DNA of 23,596 nt, from NCBI GenBank assembly GCA_003427395.1, contig BFEA01000585.1:823374-846969 (forward strand), written 5' to 3'. Below, piece after piece: positions 9,432-17,693 of this stretch. Each line of letters opens with the position of its first letter. Position 1 is the first letter of the stretch. The translations under genes and the position numbers were made by a program. The notes under the pieces were generated by a model, which saw nothing but the letters and a program-made list of their open reading frames with translations, ran no database searches and was not told the DNA's origin. The DNA is from Chara braunii. Taxonomy: Eukaryota > Streptophyta > Charophyceae > Charales > Characeae.

Positions 9432-9536
9432 TCCAGTCTGAAGAAGTAGAAGAAGAAGTAGAAGAAGTCTGAGGAAGAAGAAGGAGAAGTCTGAAGAAGA
9501 AGAAGAAGAAATAGAAGAAGTCTGAGGAAGAAGAAG
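9432..9536. repeat. (GAA)n-rich tract
   Basis: Imperfect GAA/AGAAGT iterations with the recurring phrase agtctgaagaag, immediately left of the 5' terminal repeat of the plus-strand retroelement. Confidence 0.93.
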
Positions 9537-9680
9537 TGCAATGACTTGCTGTTTTCTGGTCGCCTGTAGCCTCTCTCTGTCGAGGCTGTACTATAGGTAG
9601 TATAGATTCGTGATTTTCTTTGGCTGAGGGCTAACCGAGAGAGCTACCTGTGAGGGAAATTCGTGAGGGACATATCTGCA
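9537..9680 (+). repeat. 5' terminal direct repeat (putative short LTR)
   Basis: It starts TGCAATG and ends ATCTGCA, the TG...CA ends typical of LTRs. It matches 15268-15411 over the full 144 bp with six mismatches and no gap (138/144). It contains tactataggtagtatag, a weak TATA-like area. If the right copy is truncated, the true LTR could be longer than 144 bp. Confidence 0.82.
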
Positions 9681-10124
9681 AGGTCATACAGTGATGAAGT
9701 CTGTAGGGTAAGCCTAAAAATAGGGTAACCTGTAAATCGCTGAATCTTGGTCATCAGTGGACACCTGTCAAACCCTACTTAGTCACTCTGTCTAATTACT
9801 AATCAACACTAATCAGTCCAAGACTGCATCCTGTCAGTTATTGAAGCAGGATTTGCATTTATTGCATGCAATTGTTGTGTCAAGGTAGGGATGGGAAAAT
9901 CGTGAAATTGAGTTTTGTTGAGTGTACTCTAAACTGACCCTGACCCTCAAGCGGTCTGCTGAGACTGAGCACTCACTTGCTCAGAACTAACCAACCTTCT
10001 CTCTCCAGGCAGGTGACAGTAATTGAGTGCGTACTGAAGGTAAACCTTAATCCCTGTTACCTCCCATTTTGTCTCTGGTTAATTGTTTATTTTATTTTAT
10101 TTACCTGCATTGTGGGTGACCAAA

Positions 10125-11621
10125 ATGGTCGATTCTGAGAAGGGCGAAGTGTCTCAGAAGGCTGAGGCTTCTGAGGTGAAGCCTCAGATACCGCCCAATC
10201 CGCCTGTTCTGCTTGACCCTCTAGAGGCTGAACTGCGGGCTTAGGAGGAGGTACTCCGCCAACAGGCCAAGGCAGTTGAGTCTCTAAAGGCTGAGCTGAA
10301 GAGGAAGGCGGCGTCTGCAAGAAAAGAAACGAGAAGGCGGGAACTGACAGCAGATGTAGAGAAGGTGAGAACGAGTGGCAGCTCCAGTCAGTACAATAAG
10401 GACATAGCGGAATTCGTCCTCCTGCAGGATGAAATTCATCATTCCTATTTTACTAACTGGGACGCCAGGATCACCAGTCTGGAGGACAGCATGGCTGAGC
10501 ATACTCAGCAGCTGAAGGATATTTCCTCCAAACTGGACCGTCTCTTCGTCCATCTGCAGATCCCACCTGCTCAGACAACCCCTCCCTCTCCTGGGCCTTC
10601 TCAAGCAGGCTCTCAGAAACTCCCACAATCCAGACCCTCATCTCCATCCTCTACCCCCAAATCAACAGCAGCTTCACAGCCCTCAGCACCATTTGATATC
10701 CAGCGGCCCAAGCTGACACCTCCACCTATGTTCTCAGGTGAGGACCCAAAGGTGGATGTTGCGGATTGGGTCACTGCTCAAAGAACCTACCTGAGTGGGT
10801 TCAAATGTGATGAGGATGTCAAGGTGTCTGCCATCCTTGCTCGTTTGGAGCGGACTGCACTGAAATGGTGCACATCTACCTCCAACAAGCAAGGAATGGA
10901 GATGTCTGATAGGGCACAGAGGTTGGGGGTGGCTGGTTTTCTGCAGGCCCTGCAGGATAGGTTTGCAGACAAGGAGCAGGCCAGGAAAGCAGCAGATAAA
11001 ATTTTTGCGCCTGGGCCAAAAGAAATTTGATGGCTCCTTGTTAAACTCTATTCCACCTTTGAGAATCTGACTTCGACTCCAGGGTTGAAGATGAGTGAGC
11101 AGGATTCGCTTATTCATTTCTTGCGTGCAGCGCCTGAGCAATACCAGCTGGCTTTATTCTCTCAGGGCTACAAGGACTGGCGGTCCTTTGGCAGAGCAGC
11201 CCTGGGCTTGGAGTCCAAGCTCCATGTTCAGGAAACAACTTCTGAAGGAAGGAAGGGATCCTCCTCCAAAGGGTGAAGGAGGAGGAAGGGTGCCGTGTTT
11301 GCTGCCGCAGCTTCTGGATCACATAGTGATGCAGCATCCCAGGGTGGGAGCCCTCCACTTGTGACTGCTTCATCATCTGCTGCAAATTCTGTTGTTCATG
11401 CCCTGGCTGATGTTTTGACGGGCTTGGTAAAGGGCAAAGCCCCAACCCAGAAAGCATCAACCAGTAGGGACGTGCCTCTTCCCCTGGTGCCCAGAGAGTT
11501 CCTTTACCACTCGACGTCCGATGGCCAGCTGATCCCCTTGATCCTTCCACCTTCCCCTGGCATGCACTCAGGATCCAGGAGGGGGTATGGAGGAAGAGAA
11601 CGGACAAGGGGGTTTACCTGA
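10125..11621 (+). pseudogene. gag: gag of the plus-strand Ty3/gypsy element
   Basis: The frame opens at ATG 10125 and holds to 11621, interrupted by TAG at 10242, TGA at 11028 and TGA at 11274. After a charged, probably coiled-coil N-terminus (QQAKAVESLKAELKRK, then TSLEDSMAEHTQQLKDISSK) comes a Pro/Ser/Gln-rich linker. The capsid-like region follows, with PPMFSGEDPKVDVADWVT, ALKWC, FLQALQDRFADKEQARKA and LKMSEQDSLIHFLRAAPEQY. This is the layout of plant Ty3/gypsy Gag, which forms the cytoplasmic virus-like particle. The last stop (11619-11621) comes just as the zinc knuckle should begin. Confidence 0.88.
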
Positions 11622-11935
11622 GATGTGAGGGGGACCATTTCCTGAAGGACTGTCCCAACATGCCTCGTAGGTCTACAGGCAGCTCTAGTTTAAAAAACTG
11701 GAGCAGAGAGAGGTGGAAGCAACAACTCCTTCCACCAGTGCTGAATCACTTTCAGATGATGGTGAATCTTCACATTCTCTCGCTGGTTCTTCTTTTTCTG
11801 AAGTTGCAACTTGAGGGTCTTTCCCTTTTGAAGACTCTGAGTTGGATGAGACGTGGGAGGTGGACGATGCTCAGTGCCTTGCTGATCTTTTCCTGTCCTT
11901 GCAGGAAAAGAAGAAGAAAACATAGGGCTGAACTC
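11600..11935 (+). pseudogene. gag zinc-knuckle remnant and acidic linker
   Basis: In a new frame after 11619 the sequence reads YLRCEGDHFLKDCP, recognisable as a CCHC nucleic-acid-binding knuckle. The first Cys is missing and only three residues lie between the second Cys and His, where four are normal. After about 11690 the coding-like reading changes frame again to an acidic Ser/Glu/Asp-rich linker (EATTPSTSAESLSDDGESS) with a TGA inside. The overlapping open frame of 11660-11923 is Leu/Lys/Arg rich and is probably the wrong frame here. Confidence 0.7.
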
Positions 11936-12644
11936 ATCCTACTTCGACCCTTCATCCTGGGAGCCAAGATCAAAGGGCTCTTGGACTATGGGGCTACTCA
12001 CAACTTCATTTCTCCCAAGGCAGTCAGCAAGTTGCACTTGGATCAGAGGTTGGTGAAATTGCGACAGCCTATAGAGGTGCGCATTGGAGACTCTTCCACA
12101 GTCGGCATCACTACTGCTGCCAAGGGCCTACCTGTGTCCTTTGACAAGCAGGGAGAAATCAGGCACCGCCTGAATTTCTATGTGTTTCCTAATGTCCCCT
12201 TTGACCTTGTCTTCTCGATGCAGTGGCTTGGTGCCACCAATCTTAGGATCGACTGGCGAATTCCTAGGGTTGAGCTACCTAACCGGCATGGGGTATATCG
12301 CCCTTGCATGCTCGCTGATGAGTACCATCCGGCCAGCAGCTGCTATTGCATGAGTGCTCGCGGATTTCTGCGATTTTCACGCCAGACTGACCACACCTGT
12401 CTGTTCGTGGCTTATGCCAAACAGACTGGCGTGGAGATTGCTCCCTGTCCCTCTCAGATTCAGCAGGTTGTAGACAGTTTCTCAGATCTTATGGAGGAGC
12501 CTACTGGACTTGTCCATAGGCAGACCAAACATAAGATTGAGATCCTGCTTGGTTCGGTTCCTCCCAAGGGCCGAGTCTATAGGATGTCACCGGAAACAGT
12601 TGGAAACCTTGACCAGCAAAGGCTAGATCAGGCCCAACACATCT
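11936..12644 (+). pseudogene. pol: protease and start of reverse transcriptase
   Basis: A retropepsin-like domain starts at about 11960: KIKGLLDYGATHNFIS carries the active-site Asp, but the Ser/Thr of the D-S/T-G triad is Tyr. The usual second half follows (FYVFPNVPFDLVFSMQWL). The frame then runs to the conserved lead-in of RT (HKIEILLGSVPPKGR, YRMSPE) and stops at 12646. Just before, an internal deletion (around 12625) has removed the part of RT that normally precedes EFGAPVLFV, and the frame changes. Confidence 0.88.
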
Positions 12645-13403
12645 GAGTTTGGGGCACCAGTCCTCTTTGTTCCAAAGGGGAATGGTGAGTTCAGGATATG
12701 CGTGGACTACCGTGGTCTCAACAAAATCACGAGGAAGTCTACATAGCCCCTTCCTCACATTGATGATCTCTTGGACATGGTGCAGGGCTGTACTATTTTT
12801 AGCAAGATCGACCTCAAATCTGGCTATCACCAGATTGAGATGGCTGAAGGCGATGTCCACAAGGCAACCTTCAAAACCAGGTATGGCACTTATGAGTACC
12901 TGGTCATGCCATTCGGTCTTTGCAATGCCCCAGGCACCTTCCAAACAGAGATGCATCGCATACTCAGGCCTTACCTGGACAAGTTCGTAGTTGTCTACCT
13001 TGATGATATCTTGGTATTCAGTCGTTCTGTCCAGGAGCATGTGCAACATCTGGCGCTGGTCCTCCAGGCCTTACGTGATAACCAGTGCAAGATCAACAAA
13101 GAGAAGTCCTCTTTTGGGGTTCCCTCTGTAGTCTATCTGAGTCACGTCATTTCTGGAGAGGGGTTGGCTCCTGAAGCAACGAAAGTTGCTGCAGTTCAGG
13201 ACTGGCCGCGACCTGCTAACATTCGTGATGTCCGGTCATTCTTGGGACTTGCATCCTATTACAGGAAGTTCATCCAGAACTTCTCGTCTATTGCATCTCC
13301 CTTGACTGATCTTACAAAGAAAGACACGTCCTTTCTTTGGACATCAGAATGTCAGGAGGCATTCACACGTCTCAAGGAGGCCTTGATTCGTGCCCTGTCT
13401 TGA
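12645..13403 (+). pseudogene. pol: reverse transcriptase palm and thumb
   Basis: From 12645 the frame reads [16 protein letters not shown], then [14 protein letters not shown], a TAG at 12744, and on through FSKIDLKSGYHQIEM, VMPFGLCNAPGTFQ and the catalytic YLDD at 12996-13007. YLDDILVFS is intact. The thumb follows (VRSFLGLASYYRKFI). RT copies element RNA into cDNA inside the particle. The frame ends at 13403 through a frameshift that separates RT from RNase H. Confidence 0.93.
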
Positions 13404-13839
13404 AGCTACCTGACCCTACCCTGCCTTTTGTGCTCACTACTGATGCTAGTCAGTATGGTGTAGGGGCGATACTTCAACAAGATGATGGGAATGGTCTGCA
13501 GCCTATCGAGTATATGAGCAAGAAGATCAAGACCAAGAAGCTGCAGGATTCAACCTATGAGAAAGAGCTTTATGCTATTGTGTCAGCGCTCAAGCATTGG
13601 AAACACTTTCTCCTGGGCACTTCAAGATATTTTCATATCACTCCACCCTTCAGTGGATGAAGTCCCAGGGAGAGCTGAATGACAAGCTTGCCCACTACAT
13701 TCAGTTCATTGACATGTTTGACTTTGAACTGAAGCACAAGAAGGGCTGCTATAATCGAGTAGCAGACACCCTTTCTCGTAGGCCCGACGCTCTTTTCCTT
13801 ATCTCCTTTACTCACTCATTTGGAGAGAGGACTCGTTAG
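13400..13839 (+). pseudogene. pol: RNase H domain
   Basis: After a frameshift at about 13400, LKLPDPTLPFVLTTDASQYG starts the RNase H domain with its first catalytic Asp. YEKELYAIVSALKHWKHFLL holds the catalytic Glu. Another frameshift near 13616-13630 leads to SYHSTLQWMKSQGELNDK, where the usual third catalytic Asp of the DHSTL motif is Tyr. The tether CYNRVADTLSRRPD is clear. The frame ends in TAG at 13837-13839, after which the same frame continues into integrase. Confidence 0.9.
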
Positions 13840-15057
13840 ACCATTGCCCGTTTGCTGCCCCATTATGAGATTTTTGGGCCTATTGTGAGGAATTTCCAGG
13901 ATGATCCTGCCTCTGAACCAGGATATACTCTAGTCTCAGCCCTGCTGTACACATGTAGCAGAGGTGAGGAACGCCTGTGCATTCCCCAGGACCGCAAGCT
14001 TAGGACACTTCTGATGTCAGAGTGGCATGATGCTCGTGGTCACTTTGGCGCCCTCAAATCTTATGCAGCCCTGTTGCAGCGCTTCTTCTGGAAGGAGATG
14101 AGGAGTGACATGCTGCCTATCCCAGATGCACCTGCACAGTCAGTATCGATTGATTTTACTGACTTTGGTAGGACCACGCCTTGTGGTATGCGTCAGGTTA
14201 TGGTATTTGTGGACCGGTTCTCTAAATATGCAGAGTTCATCCCCTTACCAGCTGAGGCTCGCATTCCGGCCGTTCAGGCGGCATTTGCTGACAGGTGGTT
14301 TACACATCATGGACCACCCACCTCTATCATCAGTGACCGAGATCCTCGCTTTTGCAGCAATGAGTGGCAATCCTACTGCAGGGATTACCTTCATTCCAGA
14401 TTAGATATGACATATGGTCGTCATCCTGAAGCCAATGGACAGGCTGAAGTGATCAACCAGATTTTGTTCCAATTGCTGCGTCCTGTGATCAATCCAGATC
14501 AGCAGGACTGGGATCTCCATTTGGGTCGTGCACAACTTGTGTATAACACATTTGTACACTCCTCTACTGGCTTCACACCCTACCGGTTGCACTGGGGTCG
14601 TGAGCCGCGGCAGCCTCTCGATGACATCATCGATAAGGCTAGCCCTACGCTGACACCTGGAACTGCAGAGTTCACCAGGCGTTACCGTGTGGACATAGAG
14701 CGCACCCGTGCCAACCTGCTGAAAGCCCAAAAGGCTATGATTCAGCAGGCTAACAAGCACAACTGTCCTTCTACTATTAGCACAGGTGACTGGGTGTGGG
14801 TACTCAGTTCTGAACTATCGCGAGAGGAGGACATTTTGCCAAAGCTGTTGCCACGATATATGGGTCCATGGCAGGTCTTAGATACAGTGGGAGCTGATTC
14901 ATTTGGACCATCCTATGCAATGGATGTCCCTCTGCATCTACAAACCTACCCTGTCTTTCATGCATCTAAGTTGTTGCTGTTCACGCCAGCTAATGCATTC
15001 CCAGACAGACCTCCTCAGTTCGGTCCCCCTATCCCTGGTGGAATCTGTGGAGGATGA
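13840..15057 (+). pseudogene. pol: integrase
   Basis: In frame after the TAG at 13837, a 400-codon frame carries integrase, which inserts cDNA into nuclear DNA. The HHCC zinc domain has its two His (EWHDARGHFGALKSYAALL), but the CxxC half and the start of the core linker are deleted at about 14110: RSDM joins directly to PIPDAP. The DDE core is complete by eye: Asp in VSIDFTDFG, Asp in ISDRDPRFCS and Glu in HPEANGQAEVINQ. The C-terminal part contains LLPRYMGPWQVLD and YPVFHASKLL. The frame is lost at about 15030. Confidence 0.93.
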
Positions 15058-15240
15058 GTCAGGTACAGGTCCAGATAAGAAGTACCTTGTTAAGTTTTTG
15101 CACCAGCCACATACTGAGGACCGCTAGTTTACACGCAAGGAACTTCTGAAGACTGCCAAGTTACTTATATCCTCAAATATGAGGCAGCACATAAGGGAGT
15201 GTCCCTTCGGCGCTTTGCACACCTACGCCCCTAGCTCGGA
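15030..15240 (+). pseudogene. C-terminal tail of pol, out of frame
   Basis: Shifted by one frame relative to integrase, the sequence reads SVEDESGTGPDKKYLVKFLH, then HQPHTEDR, a TAG near 15125 and FTRKELLKTAKLL. The KYLVKF part vaguely resembles the central strand of a chromodomain, but the domain is too short to call. It ends just before the polypurine tract. Confidence 0.6.
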
Positions 15241-15252
15241 GGTCCTCGCTAC

Positions 15253-15261
15253 AGGGGAGGG
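15253..15261 (+). other. polypurine tract (plus-strand primer site)
   Basis: AGGGGAGGG lies six bases upstream of the right terminal repeat, where a Ty3/gypsy element has its polypurine tract for plus-strand cDNA priming. Confidence 0.6.
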
Positions 15262-15267
15262 TAGGTC

Positions 15268-15411
15268 TGCAATGACTTGCTGTTTTTTGGTCGCCTGTAG
15301 CCTCTCTCTGTCGAGGCTGTACTATAGGTAGGATAGATTCGTAATTCTGTTTGGCTGAGGGCTAACCGAGAGACCTACCTGTGAGGGAAATTCGTGAGGG
15401 ACATATCTGCA
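15268..15411 (+). repeat. 3' terminal direct repeat (putative short LTR)
   Basis: The partner of 9537-9680: 144 bp, TG...CA ends, six mismatches. The flank beyond (aattcggg) does not match the left flank, so there is no target-site duplication or it was lost. Confidence 0.82.
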
Positions 15412-16560
15412 AATTCGGGAAAAATGCAGGCCCGATACTAACATAATTTCCTATAGCTTTCCTAACTGCGAATAGCAGGCCCGGGCTACCCCTAGGACAG
15501 ACAGGCCCTAAGGGCCTACTCTGATAGACGGTCCTATAGCCTATAGTTGGGTCCGGTAGAAATCGAGAGGCCGAAATAGAAACGGTACCGGTCGGTCAGT
15601 CAGTCCGGTCTAGGTCGAGTCTAGGTTAGTGTAGTCGATAGATAGGATGGGCACATCGGTTCAGGGCTTTTGGGGCAGTTGGTACCCAGTACATCGCTGC
15701 TGAGCTACGCGTGAACCGGAAGTGGTGACGGCTCAGCGTGGAAGGAGACAGGCATAGCCAGACCTTCGGAGCGTCGGCCATAGCTGGGACCTGCGCTGTA
15801 CTCTGCCAGCACGCAGGGGCTGACAGAGGTCTGGGTTATCGAGGTCTGCTGGAGGCGAGAGAGGTTGGTGCCCTGCTGGACCCTCCTCCGGAGTGGGGTT
15901 CCAGGGTGGTGATGCTGCAGCCATAGCTGCAGCTTCTTCCTTAGAGGTCATCTTGTCAGGGTTTGGTGGAGCTGCTGCAGACTTCCACCCGGGAAGTCTT
16001 CCAACACTTCGTCATCATCAGATACTGTGGCGCTGGTCTTCTTCTTCATCCTCTAAGTGGCGCTTGGCCTTAGAGGCCTGTTTCAAGGTGGCGGTTCCCT
16101 CAAAAGGCTGTATTTGGGTGGCGCTTCCCTCAAAAGGCTGTATTTGGGTGGCGCTTGATGTTTCAGGGGCTCAGGGGTGTTACGAGTGCTAATCAGGGTT
16201 GGGGAGTGAAGCGCTGGTCATTTCAAAGCAGCGCACTGTAGTACTGAAGTTATCCTGACAATTTGAGACTCTGAGTTTAATAAACAGTGTGTAATGGGGT
16301 TTGGACTATCATCGTTTCATTGTTTCCTGGATGTGATCTGCTCGGCTTTTCTTTATGACTGGTTGTGAGGATTGAGTGGAGTGAATTGCACTTTCAGTGT
16401 ACCGTGTCATATCGCATGGTCAAGTCTTCCGTTGTGTTCTCTCTCCCTGTGTGGTGTGATACTCCTATCCTCTCCCCTTCGTCCTGTGTATGTATGGGCA
16501 TACCTGGAAGTCTATGTGAGTGAGTGTTGGTCATCAGACAACAAACCACCAGAATCATAA
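15412..16560. other. spacer between the two retroelements
   Basis: No intact gene. 15412-15660 is unrecognised. On the minus strand, coding-like Pro/Ala/Glu-rich text (KEEAAAMAAASPPWNPTPEE, about 15890-15951) and an acidic/basic segment (KAKRHLEDEEEDQRHS, about 16030-16070) suggest a fossil gene fragment. A polyadenylation-like aataaa occurs at about 16281 on the plus strand. Confidence 0.45.
16090..16158 (-). repeat. 30-bp tandem repeat, coding-like on the minus strand
   Basis: Two copies of a 30-bp unit (caaaaggctgtatttgggtg starts at 16101 and at 16131), with a partial third unit. The period is a multiple of three. On the minus strand one open frame reads a ten-residue unit SATQIQPFEG twice and then continues into a Lys/Glu-rich stretch. 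Confidence 0.8.
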
Positions 16561-16561
16561 C

Positions 16562-16592
16562 AGAAGTCTGAAGAAGAAGAAGAAGAAGAAGA
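16562..16592. repeat. (GAA)n microsatellite
   Basis: The phrase agtctgaagaag followed by GAA units, the same wording as the tract at 9432-9536. Confidence 0.93.
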
Positions 16593-16769
16593 GAGGGGCA
16601 GAGCATGGGCAGAGATGGCGAGTAGCTCCAGGCCCTACCCGATGGGACAAGGTGGCGCCTTGGCTGCTGCGGGAGACGACTGTGCTGCTGGGAGCTATGG
16701 CGCTCGTGGCTGCTGTCAGGTAAGTCTCCCTCCTCGCTCTTCCTTACTGCAGTGCGCTAAAACTTAGCG

Positions 16770-17153
16770 CTGCAGTTCCCAGCGCTGCGCTGAACCTAGA
16801 ATAGCGTAGCGCGGTCGCTCCTCAATGTCGCTGCTCCAAGATGCAGGAAAGGTCGCTGGATCGGCCTAAGTACCATCCGGCTGCCGGTCGGCCTCAATGT
16901 TGCCCACCGCGCCGTGATCTGGATCGTCAAGATTGACGATTCAGATCAGACTCGCGAGCGGTAGCCTCAAGAGCGCCGCCAGGCCCAACGGTAATGTCGT
17001 TTGGGCCTAGACCTGGTCTGCTGCAGGAAACCAACCGGTGGCCTCAATGCGGTCTATTGGGAGAAGGGTCCGGCCTTTGTCTGGGCTGGCCTAAGTACCC
17101 CTTAACCTAGCGGTCGGGTCCGAAAGGAACCCGTGTGGCATCAGTATGTAACA
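16770..17153 (-). repeat. 3' LTR start of the minus-strand chromovirus (far end not determined)
   Basis: On the minus strand a sequence starting TGTTACATACTGATGCC at 17153 follows the polypurine tract directly, as an LTR should. Its end cannot be fixed because no second LTR copy is seen in the window. Within it are three copies of a CATTGAGG..CGACCG-like motif (plus-strand coordinates 16812-16827, 16884-16899, 17035-17049), two copies of ggcctaagtacc (16863 and 17088) and a strong inverted repeat (16916-16947). The left coordinate given is a guess. Confidence 0.6.
16916..16947. repeat. 15-bp inverted repeat hairpin
   Basis: gatctggatcgtcaa (16916-16930) and ttgacgattcagatc (16933-16947) pair at 14 of 15 positions, with a GT pair possible at the other, around a 2-base spacer. 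It lies inside the putative LTR. Confidence 0.9.
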
Positions 17154-17157
17154 CACG

Positions 17158-17164
17158 CCCCCCC
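17158..17164 (-). other. polypurine tract of the minus-strand element
   Basis: Seven G on the minus strand (GGGGGGGCGTG) directly precede the LTR start at 17153. This is the expected position for plus-strand cDNA priming. Confidence 0.7.
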
Positions 17165-17177
17165 GTAAAAGACCGAG

Positions 17178-17492
17178 CTACCTGTGAGGGCGAAGTTGTG
17201 TGTCCGTTACCTGGGTGGGTCGGGTGGGACGAGCTTTGTCCTTGGCGAGTCGCCGGTTCCCGTAGTCGAAGAAGATGAGTGGTGCAGATGCCTGTAAGTC
17301 TGCGCGGGAGATCCAGCGCGTGTCATCAGGGGCTCATTGCTTAAATGTGACTTGGTATTGCATTGGCTTGTTGCCATACTTGCGATGCGTGATGACACAG
17401 TCCACTTCCTGATGTCCGTCCATAGAGGGCGGATCCTGTGATCGTCGGCCCGGAAACTCATCCCCGGAAGGTGGCGTATACACGGCCAGCTT
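17178..17492 (-). pseudogene. pol: integrase C-terminus with chromodomain
   Basis: After the inserted retroposon the frame resumes with SKLAVYTPPSGDEFPGR. It then gives a chromodomain-like fold: VDCVITHRKYGNKPMQYQVT followed by an aromatic/acidic strand and DDTRWISRADLQ. A TGA at 17334-17336 interrupts it. Then come LIFFDYGNRRLAK and a terminal TAG at 17178. The chromodomain would bind methylated histone tails. It is recognisable by the H-R-x-x-x-x-x-x-x-Q-Y-x-V pattern and the later W. Confidence 0.82.
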
Positions 17493-17502
17493 TGACACAT
17501 GA
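17493..17502. repeat. target-site duplication, left copy
   Basis: tgacacatga, matched by tgaacgcatga at 17683-17693 (transitions plus one extra base). The two bracket the poly(A)-tailed insertion. Confidence 0.7.
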
Positions 17503-17682
17503 AGAGAGAAGGTTAACGGAGACCCTAATTTTGAGACCAATTGCCATGCCGTTTATATGAAAACCAAAGGGTCATTTTAATCAAACTTGCCACCAATTCG
17601 TAGAGTGGAGACCATACTAACTAACTGCAAAAAAATAAATAAATAAATAAATAAAAATAAAAAAAATAAAAATAAAAAAAAA
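17503..17682 (+). mobile_element. poly(A)-tailed retroposon insertion (SINE-like or truncated LINE)
   Basis: A 180-bp block interrupts the integrase gene exactly between the codons for HA and SK of its HASKL motif. It ends on the plus strand in an A-rich, (TAAA)n-containing tail (about 17628-17682) and is bracketed by a 10-11 bp target-site duplication, the mark of LINE-type target-primed reverse transcription. The body (17503-17627) shows no tRNA-like A and B boxes, so a 5'-truncated LINE tail or a non-tRNA SINE are both possible. It is inserted antisense to the host element. Confidence 0.78.
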
Positions 17683-17693
17683 TGAACGCATGA
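17683..17693. repeat. target-site duplication, right copy
   Basis: tgaacgcatga, the partner of 17493-17502. On the minus strand it carries the CATGCGT of the integrase HA codons. Confidence 0.7.

Larger units (their letters stand above)
9537..15411 (+). mobile_element. Ty3/gypsy LTR retrotransposon, decayed (plus strand)
   Basis: A 5.9-kb element lies between two 144-bp direct repeats. In order it carries gag with a zinc-knuckle remnant, protease, reverse transcriptase, RNase H and integrase. That is the Ty3/gypsy order, with integrase last. Coding frames are interrupted by at least six stops, several frameshifts and two deletions within conserved domains, so it cannot act by itself. No matching target-site duplication flanks it (agaag on the left, aattc on the right). 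A purine-rich tract (about 15253-15261) lies just upstream of the right repeat. No tRNA primer-binding site is recognisable after the left repeat. Confidence 0.9.

Noticed and set aside
11660-11923. N-terminal 88 residues of the 11660-12646 open frame as real protein
   Set aside because: A neighbouring frame gives the acidic Ser/Glu-rich linker expected between zinc knuckle and protease. The open frame here is probably a shadow.
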